In this document: positions 33,716 to 42,643 of the stretch, in pieces
Layout: the number at the start of each line of letters is the position of its first letter
How positions within the stretch are numbered: position 1 is the stretch's first letter
DNA from: Silicimonas sp.
GTDB lineage: Bacteria > Pseudomonadota > Alphaproteobacteria > Rhodobacterales > Rhodobacteraceae
Length of the DNA: 44,836 nucleotides
Assembly: GCA_022819605.1 (NCBI GenBank)
Contig: JAJEGW010000173.1
Span: 1 to 44,836 of the forward strand
Reading direction: 5' to 3'
Program-made: the position numbers and the translations under genes
Notes under the pieces: model-generated
What the model was told of the DNA's origin: nothing
The model's input: only the letters and a program-made list of their open reading frames with translations
Database searches by the model: none

Positions 33716-36352
33716 ATGAACGCAATGAACGCAATCGCAGCCATGCCCGGACCGATCGTCCGGGAAATCCCGCTGAGCCTGCTCAGCCTCGCCCCGGAGA
33801 ACGTCCGCAGGACGCCCCCCGACGCCCATGCCGATGCCGAGATCAAGGCCTCCATTGCCGCGCTCGGACTGCTCGAGAACCTCGTCGTCCGCGCCGACGC
33901 CGAAGACGCGGACGGAACCGGACCCCATGCCGTCATCGCCGGCGGCCGACGTCTCAAGGCCCTGCAGGAGCTGGCCGGGGAAGGGGCCATCGATCCAGAC
34001 CATCCCGTGCCCTGCCAGGTCCGGTCCGGGGACGTCGATTCCGGCGAGGTCTCGCTTGCCGAGAACGTCGTCCGCGTCGCAATGCATCCCGCCGACCAGG
34101 TGGAGGCATTCGGAAAGCTGGCTGCGGCCGGTCAGCCGGTCTCGGCCATCGCGGCGCGATTCGGCGCCTCCGAGCGGCTCGTCGAGCAGCGGCTCCGTCT
34201 CGGCAGCGCCGCGCCGGAGCTGCTGGACGCCTACCGGGCCGACAGGATCGACCTGGAAGTACTGAAGGCTTTCGCCGTCACCACCGACCGGGAACGCCAG
34301 CTGGCCGTTTGGGAGCAGGTCTCGGCCCAGGGGCACCGCCCCTCCGCCTGGCAGGTGCAGCGGCTCCTGACCGAGGAACGCGTGCCCGGCTCGTCCATGG
34401 TGGCGCGATTCGTCGGCACGAAGGCCTACGAGGCCGCCGGCGGGCAGGTGATGCGCGACCTCTTCGCAAGCTGCGACGAGACCGGCACCTGGTTCGAGGA
34501 CCCGGTGCTGCTGGACCGGCTCGCCATGGACAGGCTCCGGAAGGCGGCCGACGAACTGGCCACGCGGTGGAAGTGGGTCACGCCCATCGTCCGGGTCGCG
34601 TGGGAGGACACCGCCAGCTACGGGCGAGTCCATCCCCAACCCGCCGACCCCACCGAAGAGGAACGCGCCGAGAGCCGGAAGCTGGAGGCCCGGCTGCAGG
34701 AGATCGAGGGTCTCGGCGACGACGACTGGACCGACGAGATCGAGATCGAGGCCGGCGCCATCGAGACGCGGCTCGACGACATCGACCGCGACGTCGATGA
34801 GCGGGCCGCGTACCGCCGCGAGGATTTCGCGATCGCGGGCTGCATCGTCACCATCGGCCACGACGGCGGGATCGAGGTCATCCAAGGGCTGGTGAAGCCC
34901 GAAGACATGCCGGAGAGAAAGGAGGACGGCGACGGCGCCGACGACGGCCGCGACGACGCTCACGTGCAGGCTCCGCCGGTCGCCCCGTCCGTTTCGCTCG
35001 ACAGGGACCGCGAGGCCGCGGCCCGGAAGGATGCCGGGGTCGGGGTCGGGCTGGCCGACGACCTGCGCGCGATCCGCACCGCGCTGGTCAAGGCCCATCT
35101 CGCGACGGACTTCGAGGCCGCTTTCGACCTCTTCCTGTTCCAGGCCGCCCGCGCCATCTTCCTCTTCAGGCATGCCGCGCACGCCCTCGACATCACTGTC
35201 CGCGAGACCGCCGACCGGCCTACGACCCGGATGAACGACGCATCGTTCGGTGACTGGTCGCCGGGCGAGGCGATGCTGGAGGACCGCTCCGGCCTTTCGC
35301 TCGACTGGATGCAGATCGAGGACGACGGCGAGGCCTTCGCCGCGCTCCGGGCGCTGCCGCAGGACGCCAAGGAGGCGCTGTTCGCCGCCTGCGTCGCGCG
35401 CACGGTGAAGCCCCAACTCGCGTTCGAGGCCCTGGCGCGTCCCGAGCTGGAGGCCACGGTCGCGCGGCTGGCCATCGACTTCGCCGCCCGCGTCCGTCCG
35501 ACAGCGGAGATGCTGTGGTCGCGGATCTCCAAGGGCCGCATCATGGAGATCGCGCGCGCGACTCTCGGCGTCTCCTGGGCCGCCGACCGGTCGCGGCTGA
35601 AGAAGGCCGAACTGGCGGCGGCGATGGAAACCGCCTTCGCCGCCGGCGACAGGCCGGTCTCGCTCAGCGCGGATATGCACGCGGCGGCCCTGGCCTGGAC
35701 GCCTCCGGGGTTCGAGGCGTTCGACACCGGGCGCGTCGGCGAGGCGATCGAGGACCGCACCGACGGGGACACTGCTTCCGTCGACGCCGGGGCCGAAGTC
35801 GCCAGCGGGGCAGAAACGGACCTGCGGTCCGAAGGCGACGAGGTCGATTTCGCCGAGACCGTCCGGACCGTGGTCGAGAACGGGGTCGCCGAGGTCCGCG
35901 CCGGATTCGCGAAGGCCTCGAACCCGGTGGACTGCAACGGCCACGCGACGGACGGCGACGATGCACCCGGAACGCCCGCCGGCAACGGCGCTGATCCCGG
36001 CAACGGCTCGAACGGGACCGATCCGGCAACCGATGCCGAAGCGCCGTCCGGCAACGGCCATGACGAATCGGGCGCGGACGGCGCACAGGATCCGCACGAC
36101 GCCACGGACGCTCCGGGCGGCGATGCCGATGTGCACGGCGATCCAGACGCGGGGACCGAAGAGGCCGCCGTGCCCGGGGACCTCGGCGCCATGATCGACG
36201 CCGTAAACAGCGTGCCGACCGCCGACGGCGGCCCGCGCATCATCCTCGCCACCACCGGGTCCGCGTCGGACGCCGGGCAGGCGCCGACGAACGGGCATGA
36301 CCCGTCCGTCGAGCCGGCCGAGATCCCGGAGTTCCTCCGCGACGTCCGCTGA
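33716..36352 (+). CDS. Large ParB-like partition/nuclease-domain protein
   Basis: This 878-residue protein starts at 33716, six bases after GGAGA; an in-frame ATG at 33704 overlaps that signal. The N-terminal ParB domain (about 10-110) has PLSLLSLAPENVRR, ASIAALGLLENLVVR and IAGGRRLKALQEL, then SLAENVVRVAMHPADQVEAFGKL and a helix-turn-helix (VSAIAARFGASERLVEQRLRLG, about 145-166). The middle is helical and acidic. The last 170 residues contain a low-complexity Gly/Asn/Asp linker. Proteins of this size and layout are common on alphaproteobacterial plasmids and ICEs. The role is inferred to be DNA binding or element maintenance. No parA is adjacent. Confidence 0.8.
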   Translation: MNAMNAIAAMPGPIVREIPLSLLSLAPENVRRTPPDAHADAEIKASIAALGLLENLVVRADAEDADGTGPHAVIAGGRRLKALQELAGEGAIDPDHPVPCQVRSGDVDSGEVSLAENVVRVAMHPADQVEAFGKLAAAGQPVSAIAARFGASERLVEQRLRLGSAAPELLDAYRADRIDLEVLKAFAVTTDRERQLAVWEQVSAQGHRPSAWQVQRLLTEERVPGSSMVARFVGTKAYEAAGGQVMRDLFASCDETGTWFEDPVLLDRLAMDRLRKAADELATRWKWVTPIVRVAWEDTASYGRVHPQPADPTEEERAESRKLEARLQEIEGLGDDDWTDEIEIEAGAIETRLDDIDRDVDERAAYRREDFAIAGCIVTIGHDGGIEVIQGLVKPEDMPERKEDGDGADDGRDDAHVQAPPVAPSVSLDRDREAAARKDAGVGVGLADDLRAIRTALVKAHLATDFEAAFDLFLFQAARAIFLFRHAAHALDITVRETADRPTTRMNDASFGDWSPGEAMLEDRSGLSLDWMQIEDDGEAFAALRALPQDAKEALFAACVARTVKPQLAFEALARPELEATVARLAIDFAARVRPTAEMLWSRISKGRIMEIARATLGVSWAADRSRLKKAELAAAMETAFAAGDRPVSLSADMHAAALAWTPPGFEAFDTGRVGEAIEDRTDGDTASVDAGAEVASGAETDLRSEGDEVDFAETVRTVVENGVAEVRAGFAKASNPVDCNGHATDGDDAPGTPAGNGADPGNGSNGTDPATDAEAPSGNGHDESGADGAQDPHDATDAPGGDADVHGDPDAGTEEAAVPGDLGAMIDAVNSVPTADGGPRIILATTGSASDAGQAPTNGHDPSVEPAEIPEFLRDVR

Positions 36353-36442
36353 TTGCACGCAGGAACCGCCGCAACGGCCCGCCGGCGCATCGTCCGGCGG
36401 GCCGTTCCATGTCCACCTTCCCGATCACGGAGACCTTCCCCG

Positions 36443-38221
36443 ATGAACGACACGACAAAATCGCCCCGCGCGACCATCCGGGCGCGCATCCACGAGAGCG
36501 CCGTGAAGCGCGTCACGCGCACCTATGCCGCTACCCTGCCCGAGATCCTCGCCGAGAGTCTTCAGAACGGGCGACGGGCCGGCGCCACGCGCATCCGCAT
36601 CGCCGTCGACGCATCCGATTGCCCGAAGTCGGGCGACGCTCCGGACGGCGGCCGGCCCGCGCTCTCCGTGACGGTGTCCGACGACGGCGCGGGCATCGCC
36701 GATCCCGCCGTGCTGCTGTCCTTCGGCGAGAACGGCTGGCCCGACGAACTCGTCCGCCGCGAGGACGCTGCCGGGTTCGGCTTCGCCAGCCTCGCGCGGC
36801 GCGGCTGCGCCGTCTCCTCGCGGCCGCGATCGCCGTCGGGCGGCACCCGTCCCGGCTGGCGCGTCGACCTCGCTCAGGAGCACTTCCTGGGCGAGGCGGA
36901 GGCGCACGTCCTTCCCGAGGACGACGCGCCCTTCCCGCACGGTACGGCCGTCGCGTTCCCGGCCACCGAGTCGCTCTCCGCCATCCGCAACGCGGCGGCT
37001 GCCGCCGCGCGGCACCATCCGCTGCCCATCCACTTCGCCGACCGAACGGAGGGCGGCACGTCCGGCGGCGAGCCGCTGCCCCGTCGCGCCTTCCTCGACG
37101 GTGCCGTCCACGCCGAGACGTGGCGCGGCCTGGCGTTCGGCGTGTTCCGGAACCGGAACGCCGGCTGGAACGATCCCGACCTCAACTTTCTCGGGCTGAC
37201 GCTGGCCGTTCGCCTGCCGACGGTCGAGACCGTGCACGGCCCGACCTGGACCGTACGCGCCGACGTGCAGGACTGCCCCGACCTGGAGCTCGTCCTGCCG
37301 GCCCGCAAGGAGGCCGTAGAAAGCCAGTTCCTGACCGAGATGCGCGAGGCCGCCCGTCTCGCGATCTACCGCGCCATGGCGGCCGATCGCTCCCCGCGCC
37401 CGACCTTCGCGGACCAGGCGCGTGCGCTGAAAGCGGGCATCGAGATCGCGCCGCCGCCCGCAATGCTGCGGCCCTGGCGGCCCGCGCTCGCCGACGCCGA
37501 CGACTGGCGGGACCCGCCGAAGCCCGTCATGGCGGGAGAAGACGCGCTGGTCATGGACTTCGACCCTGATCCGCCCGAGGCCCAGGCGCTCTGGCGCGCC
37601 GCCGTGCGCGCCGGGATCTCCTGCCGCCTCTTCGAGGCCGACCGCAGGCTCGTCGGATACGGCTGGCATGATGCGCTGAGCCGTGCCGCGGACGTGACGG
37701 TTCGCGCTGCAGTGGACGGCGAATGGATCAGGCTCGGGGACGGCGCCCTGGCCGGGGAACCGGATGCGCGGGCGACGCCGCTGCCGCCCCGCCCGGCAGC
37801 GATTCGCGTCGAGCTGAGCGTCCGTCCGCCGTCGGGGAGCCCGACAACTCTCGACCTCCCGACCGACCTTGCCTTCGCCGGCGCCGCCTGGTCGTGGGTC
37901 GAGGACGCCCGACCGCTTGTCACCGCGGACAGCACGCTCCAGCCGCACGAACTGGCGGAGCGCATCGCCGCCGCCTTCTTCGCGCCCTGCGACGACGCTG
38001 ATTCCGACAGCCGCGAGACCCAGCGGCAGCGCTTCGACGACGACGCGCTTCACCTCGCCACGCGGCTCCTGCTGTCGGACGCGGACGCCATCCGGACCTC
38101 GATCGCCGACGCCGTGCGCCGCGAGCTTCTCTGGCTCTGCCCGAAGGACCGCGCCGTCGAGATCCGGATCGCGAGGCCGGAGGTCAGCGTGACGCTCGCC
38201 GACGCGATTCCCGAATCATGA
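36443..38221 (+). CDS. GHKL-type (HATPase) ATP-binding protein
   Basis: This 592-residue protein starts at 36443 after GGAGA. It has the Bergerat-fold motifs of the GHKL group: N-box LPEILAESLQNGRRAGATRI (about 33-52), G1 box SVTVSDDGAGIAD (about 75-87) and GFGFASLARRG (about 112-122). The rest is unlike HSP90, MutL or gyrase, so it is not one of those. It lies between the ParB-like gene (91 bp upstream) and the DUF6573-like gene (152 bp downstream) in a common direction, typical of ICE and plasmid backbones. Confidence 0.75.
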   Translation: MNDTTKSPRATIRARIHESAVKRVTRTYAATLPEILAESLQNGRRAGATRIRIAVDASDCPKSGDAPDGGRPALSVTVSDDGAGIADPAVLLSFGENGWPDELVRREDAAGFGFASLARRGCAVSSRPRSPSGGTRPGWRVDLAQEHFLGEAEAHVLPEDDAPFPHGTAVAFPATESLSAIRNAAAAAARHHPLPIHFADRTEGGTSGGEPLPRRAFLDGAVHAETWRGLAFGVFRNRNAGWNDPDLNFLGLTLAVRLPTVETVHGPTWTVRADVQDCPDLELVLPARKEAVESQFLTEMREAARLAIYRAMAADRSPRPTFADQARALKAGIEIAPPPAMLRPWRPALADADDWRDPPKPVMAGEDALVMDFDPDPPEAQALWRAAVRAGISCRLFEADRRLVGYGWHDALSRAADVTVRAAVDGEWIRLGDGALAGEPDARATPLPPRPAAIRVELSVRPPSGSPTTLDLPTDLAFAGAAWSWVEDARPLVTADSTLQPHELAERIAAAFFAPCDDADSDSRETQRQRFDDDALHLATRLLLSDADAIRTSIADAVRRELLWLCPKDRAVEIRIARPEVSVTLADAIPES

Positions 38222-38373
38222 GCACGCACGCCGCGACGTTGCCTCCGCTCCCGCCGCCCGCGTCGCGCCGGCCGGAGCGGAGGCCGGCTTGTGTCGGGGC
38301 GGCTGTCCGGGTCGGGCGCGGGAAAGTCCGGCCCGGACGGCCTTCCATCCAGACCCATGCAAAGGAGCCCGAC

Positions 38374-38790
38374 ATGCCCGAACCCCAGGCCGCCGAACCC
38401 TTCGGCCCCGTGATCTTCGCCTACACCCGCCGCCAGGCGATCGAGGACGGCGTCCTCGTCGACGTCACCGAAACCGCGAAAGAGGCCGGCTTCAAAATTC
38501 CCGTCGCCCTCTCCCGCACCGTCTGGGACCGCCTCGTCGCGCTCCCCGACGGCTACAGGGGATTCCAGGACGAGGCAGGCCGGCTCTGGGACGTCCTCTG
38601 GATGGCGCACGTCCACACCCGACGGGCCGCCGGACGCGACCGCATCGCCATGTGCGTCCTCGTCCGCGACGTGCGCAAGGACCTGCGCGACAGCATGAAC
38701 CCTCCGCGCAAGCACTTCCCCGTAGTCGCGATCGGCCCCGGCGACGAGGGAGAGCCCGTGATCACCATCATGTTTCCGGAGGACGACTGA
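38374..38790 (+). CDS. DUF6573-like protein
   Basis: This 138-residue protein starts at 38374 after AAAGGAG. It has VIFAYTRRQAIEDGVLVDVTETAKEAGFKIPVALSRTVWDRL (about 13-54) and a later WDVLWMAH, FPVVAIGPGDEGEPVITIMFPED. This pattern is recognised as the DUF6573 type frequent next to RadC and ParB genes in alphaproteobacterial mobile elements. Function unknown. Confidence 0.7.
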   Translation: MPEPQAAEPFGPVIFAYTRRQAIEDGVLVDVTETAKEAGFKIPVALSRTVWDRLVALPDGYRGFQDEAGRLWDVLWMAHVHTRRAAGRDRIAMCVLVRDVRKDLRDSMNPPRKHFPVVAIGPGDEGEPVITIMFPEDD

Positions 38791-38952
38791 GCCAACGGGC
38801 GTGGCCAGCCAGGCAGCGCCCGGCAGGAAGACCGCCCATGCCGCCTCGGATCGCTGGCCGTAATGGCGCACGGCCCGGTGCCGCTTCACCCCTGCGCCCT
38901 GAACCGGACGAATCCGGGCGGGGCGCTCACAATTGCCAAGGAGAGACCGACC

Positions 38953-39285
38953 ATGACACACATTTCGGCTCCGTCCCCGTCACCCGGCGCACCACCGCCG
39001 ATGCACCCCATGGACCCGCGCCGGGGCAAGAGCCTCTCGCCCGCGTTCGCCGCGATCCTCGCCTGGCTCCTCGGCATCAAGCCCGTGACGCGCCCGGCCA
39101 TCACCGGACTTGCCGTCTGCTCCGGCTCGGTGCTCGCGGCCACCACCGAGCACCCCTTCCACGACGTTCATCTCGGCGGCCTCGCCGACCTCGAGCGCAA
39201 CCTGCGCGGCTGGGGCGACGCCTGCGGCGCCGACGCCGCCGTCGTGGACGGACTGGTCGACAGGATCAGGAGGGCCGGAACATGA
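38953..39285 (+). CDS. Small hypothetical protein upstream of radC
   Basis: This 110-residue protein starts at 38953 after AAGGAGAG. It has a Pro-rich N-terminus, one hydrophobic stretch (AFAAILAWLLGIK) and a helical C-terminus. Its stop overlaps the next start (ATGA). First of a coupled three-gene run ending with radC. No family recognised. Confidence 0.6.
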   Translation: MTHISAPSPSPGAPPPMHPMDPRRGKSLSPAFAAILAWLLGIKPVTRPAITGLAVCSGSVLAATTEHPFHDVHLGGLADLERNLRGWGDACGADAAVVDGLVDRIRRAGT

Positions 39286-39584
39286 GCGCCCGCGACCTGT
39301 CCCCGAACTTCGACCGCCACCGCGCCGCGCTCGACATCATCGATCCCGGCGCGTGCAACCCCTCCGGGGTCGCGCTCGCGCTGCACGACGCCTGCCGGCA
39401 GGCCATCGCCGAGGGCGCGCCGCAGCGCGAGGATCCGGCGATCCGCCTCATCGGCCTGCAGCTGGCCCACCTGCTCGACGTCGCCCGGATCCTCGACCCG
39501 GATGAATACGACCGGCTGCTCGGGCAGTGCCGCGCCCGGGCACGGGAGCGCAAATCCGACTCGGTGGCGGAGGCAACGCCATGA
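39282..39584 (+). CDS. Small hypothetical protein, coupled to radC
   Basis: This 100-residue protein is mainly helical (ALALHDACRQAIAEGA, AIRLIGLQLAHLLDVARIL). ATGA overlaps at both ends join it to the 110-aa gene and to radC. Function unknown. Confidence 0.6.
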   Translation: MSARDLSPNFDRHRAALDIIDPGACNPSGVALALHDACRQAIAEGAPQREDPAIRLIGLQLAHLLDVARILDPDEYDRLLGQCRARARERKSDSVAEATP

Positions 39585-40315
39585 CCCGGCAGGCCGCGAC
39601 GGATTCCGGCCTCCGCGACGTCGTGCCCTTCACGCCGCCCCTCCCCGGAACATGCAGGCGGCACCGGCTCCGGGCCCGCCTGCTCCGCGCCGGGCGCGAG
39701 GCCATGGAGGACGGGGAACTGCTGGAAATCCTGCTCGCCGGGCACCGGAGTGTCGCGGACGCGGAGGCGACGGCGAACCTCCTGATGGACACGTTCGGCA
39801 CCGCACCACGCGTCCTCGCCGCGCGGCCGGACCGCCTGCGCAGCCTCTGCGGTCTCTCCGAGGACGCCGTCGACGCGCTCAAGGCCGCCGAGGCGCTCGG
39901 CATCCGCATGGCCCGGGCCAGGGTTCCCGACACGTTTCGTCCCTTGCTCGACAGCCTCGACGCGGTCACGGACTGGTGCCGCACGCTCTGCGGGCATCGC
40001 GAGACCGAGGCGTTCCACCTCCTGTTCCTGGACCGCCGCAACATCCTGATCGCGGACGAGCGGCACCAGCACGGGACCGTCGCCCACACGCCAGCCTATC
40101 CGAGGGAGATCTGCGTCCGGGCGCTGGAGACCGGCGCCAGCACGGTCGTTGCGGTCCATAATCATCCTGGCGGTACACCGGAGCCATCCCGGGGCGACAT
40201 CGAGATGACCGCCCGCATCCGGGACGCGCTGAAGACCATCGACGTGCTGCTGGCCGACCACGTCATCGTCACGCCGACCGGCGCGTTCAGCTTCCGCGCG
40301 AAGGGCCTGCTCTGA
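39581..40315 (+). CDS. radC: RadC family JAMM-domain protein
   Basis: This 244-residue protein starts at 39581 (ATGA overlap). An N-terminal helix-hairpin-helix region (AMEDGELLEILLAGHRSVADAEATANLLMDTFG...LRSLCGLSEDAVDALKAAEALG) is followed by the JAMM metal site HNHPGG...SRGDIEMT (VVAVHNHPGGTPEPSRGDIEM). Length and motifs are normal. In mobile elements RadC homologues are common but their enzymatic role is unsettled. Confidence 0.87.
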   Translation: MTRQAATDSGLRDVVPFTPPLPGTCRRHRLRARLLRAGREAMEDGELLEILLAGHRSVADAEATANLLMDTFGTAPRVLAARPDRLRSLCGLSEDAVDALKAAEALGIRMARARVPDTFRPLLDSLDAVTDWCRTLCGHRETEAFHLLFLDRRNILIADERHQHGTVAHTPAYPREICVRALETGASTVVAVHNHPGGTPEPSRGDIEMTARIRDALKTIDVLLADHVIVTPTGAFSFRAKGLL

Positions 40316-40550
40316 CGCTATCCCCGCCTCTCCTGCCGCCGCGCCGTCCGCTGCGTCTCCATGGACGAACGTGCCGCCGTCCTGTTCGAGTTCGGCCACG
40401 CGCCGGATCGCACGCTCCGGTGTCCCCGCGTCCGTCTCTCGCAAGAACCTATCCAGACGCAAACGCGCGGATTGGGCAATCGTGCCTGCCTCGACTTGCG
40501 CTCACTGTTTTTCGTGCGGACAAAGATTCAGACAGGGCCGAGGCCATCGC

Positions 40551-40739
40551 CTAGAGCGGAACTCTTGCAGCCTCGCTGCAATCACCCCCGCAGCAGTATA
40601 GAACGCGAAACCCCGTCGTCAGGGTGGGAACCACGATGTAGACACACCCTGAAGAATCCGGAACCGCCACCACATCTTGCGCGAAGACCGATGTTGCGAG
40701 TGCCAGAACGAATGCAACTGACAGAATGACATGGCGCAT
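40551..40739 (-). CDS. Small secreted cysteine-containing protein
   Basis: This 62-residue protein starts at 40739 after AGAGGA. It has a clear signal peptide MRHVILSVAFVLALATSVFA followed by a mature part of about 42 residues with four cysteines (SGCVYIV, YCCGGDC). Divergent from the 64-aa gene to its right. Function unknown. Confidence 0.55.
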   Translation of the reverse strand: MRHVILSVAFVLALATSVFAQDVVAVPDSSGCVYIVVPTLTTGFRVLYCCGGDCSEAARVPL

Positions 40740-40887
40740 TTTAAAATCCTCTCGCTTGTTGGTCCCACACCATCCTAGCCAGTCCGGCCCTGCGTCAACC
40801 TGGTGCATTCGGTTGACGTTTCGGAAACCCCGCGAAGCCTTCCCACGCAGTCGCACCTAGCCGCCACATTCGACCAAGAGGAACAAC

Positions 40888-41082
40888 ATGGCGGACACTG
40901 GACCAAGAAAAAACGTGCGCAGAATTCAGGAACTCATCAGTGCGGATGAACTGGCGTTCATTGAGACCGTGATCGCGCAACCGACGATTCCGGCTGGCGA
41001 CCAAGAGAAAATCAACAATCTCGCAAATGCCTTGGATGCCAAAGGCTGGACCTTCAAGGCCAAGGGACTCCGCTTCGCCTGA
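40888..41082 (+). CDS. Small 64-aa hypothetical protein
   Basis: This 64-residue protein starts at 40888 after AAGAGGAA. It contains NVRRIQELISADELAFIETVIAQ and ends KAKGLRFA. No family recognised. Confidence 0.45.
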   Translation: MADTGPRKNVRRIQELISADELAFIETVIAQPTIPAGDQEKINNLANALDAKGWTFKAKGLRFA

Positions 41083-41154
41083 TCCCGTCCCCGTTGACAG
41101 GACCGCGCGCGATCGGGCACTCGCCTTTCCGTCGCCAGCCAAACGGAGCGAATC

Positions 41155-42075
41155 ATGCCCGATCTCCACGCCATCAACATTCACCTCCAGGAACGCCTCG
41201 AACGAGACCGGCGCGACGAGGTCCGCGCACCCGAGGCCGCGCGCTGGCTCGACGAGGCCGGCCTGCTTGCCGACCGGAAGGGCGGCCTGCCGCTCCGAAA
41301 CCTCCTGCGCGCCGGACGCATCGCGGGCCAGCAGCAGCGCCCGGACAAGAAAGACGGGAGGTGGTTCATCCGACGCCTCGCGGCGTCCGGCGACCACGGC
41401 GTGATCGGCGACACCCGCGAACGGATCCACCGCTGCCTGCCCGTCGACCGCGACGCCCTTCCGACCGACTGGCCGGTGCATCCCGGGCCGGACGTCTTCT
41501 GGCAGGAACTCGGCAGGACCGTCGCGGCCTTCGGACATCTCGAGCACATGCTGGGATCGACCTGTCTCGCACACGTCGCCACCGTCGAAAAGGCAAGACC
41601 TTTCATGGACGGCAGCAATCATGACGCCGCCGTCAAGTGGAACACGCGGCTGCGCGAGTCCCGGCTCGACACCATGCATCAGCTCACCCGCGAGCTCGAC
41701 AAGCTCCTGCGCGAGGCCGGTCGGGTTCCGCACGCCGTTCGCGAGGGCCTTGTCGCCGACCTCGGGGAGTTGCGCCCGTGGCGCAACGCGCTCTGCCACG
41801 GCGCATGGCTCGATGTCGACGAGGACGGCTGCGGCCATCTCGAGCACGGCTACCCCGACCCGGACGACCGCTGGCCCGTCGCCTTCGTGCCGAGAGAGAT
41901 CACTCCGAAGGACCTCGCCGGCGTCCGAGCCAGGACGGTAGACGTCACGATTCGCGTCGCCGAGGCCGCGTCCGTTTCCGGCCCGCCCGACACCGGCCTG
42001 GCCGGACACGGCTACACTCTCGCGGTGGAGATGCCGCGCCAGCACGCGCCGCGGAGCGCCACCGGCCAACCGTAG
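41155..42075 (+). CDS. Protein with HTH-like N-terminus and HEPN-type RNxxxH motif
   Basis: This 306-residue protein starts at 41155 after CGGAGCGA. Residues 24-75 (APEAARWLDEAGLLADRKGGLPLRNLLRAGRIAG...DGRWFIRRL) look like a small winged-helix or excisionase-type DNA-binding fold. A mainly helical part (115-205) begins FWQELGRTVAAFGHLEHMLGS and ends in ELRPWRNALCHGAW (205-218), where R210-N211-x3-H215 fits the RNxxxH active-site motif of HEPN ribonucleases. No clear antitoxin gene of minimal nucleotidyltransferase type is adjacent; the 88-aa gene on the opposite strand is convergent. A nucleic-acid-cutting role is an inference from one motif. Confidence 0.6.
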   Translation: MPDLHAINIHLQERLERDRRDEVRAPEAARWLDEAGLLADRKGGLPLRNLLRAGRIAGQQQRPDKKDGRWFIRRLAASGDHGVIGDTRERIHRCLPVDRDALPTDWPVHPGPDVFWQELGRTVAAFGHLEHMLGSTCLAHVATVEKARPFMDGSNHDAAVKWNTRLRESRLDTMHQLTRELDKLLREAGRVPHAVREGLVADLGELRPWRNALCHGAWLDVDEDGCGHLEHGYPDPDDRWPVAFVPREITPKDLAGVRARTVDVTIRVAEAASVSGPPDTGLAGHGYTLAVEMPRQHAPRSATGQP

Positions 42076-42087
42076 CAGGGCATCCCG

Positions 42088-42354
42088 TCAGTCCCCGTCG
42101 CCCTCCTCGGCACCCTTCGTCCGCGCGGCACCCAGGAAGTGCGTGGTAGAGGACCCGAGTCTTGGCACCTTGCCGACCAGACGCATCCCGCACAGCTCGA
42201 TGTGATTCGCAATCGCACGAGCCATCGGCTTCAGCCGGTCGTGATCGCCCGGCTCGCGCCTCTTCGGCCAGAGCCTGCGCGCCTTGAACAGCGCCATCTC
42301 GATGGTGAACAGCGTCTCGTCTCGCGAGACCGGCCGGTCTTTTCTCTCGGTCAT
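42088..42354 (-). CDS. Small 88-aa hypothetical protein
   Basis: This 88-residue protein has codon use consistent with the backbone genes. It has an N-terminal charged helix (TLFTIEMALFKARRLWPKR) and PMARAIANHIELCGMRLVGK. Shine-Dalgarno weak. Convergent with the HEPN-like gene, ends 12 bp apart. Confidence 0.5.
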   Translation of the reverse strand: MTERKDRPVSRDETLFTIEMALFKARRLWPKRREPGDHDRLKPMARAIANHIELCGMRLVGKVPRLGSSTTHFLGAARTKGAEEGDGD

Positions 42355-42643
42355 TTAGCAAGCCGTATCACGAGAACATAAAAAGAACAACGACTGAATT
42401 CACCAGCTCTGCGGTCGGCCTTGCCGCTGCGGGGTCCGACCGACGCGACACCCTCGCAACGGCGGCAACAACGACCCGCCGTCCGGCACGGGCGGCGCCC
42501 ACCTCCCCGACACGGCACGTCCACGCGTCGCGCCGGCAGGAGTCCGGCCAGCCCGGGCGGGGGCAGTCCGGCGGGCCGGCGCGGGAGCCCACTCCCCGCA
42601 CCGCGATCCCGCCGCCCCGACACCTTCCGACACGGAGACCGCC

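Noticed and set aside
33482-36358. 958-aa open frame on the minus strand
   Set aside because: It is antisense to the ParB-like gene and arises from the G/C-ending codon bias; its composition is Gly/Arg/Val-rich without motifs.
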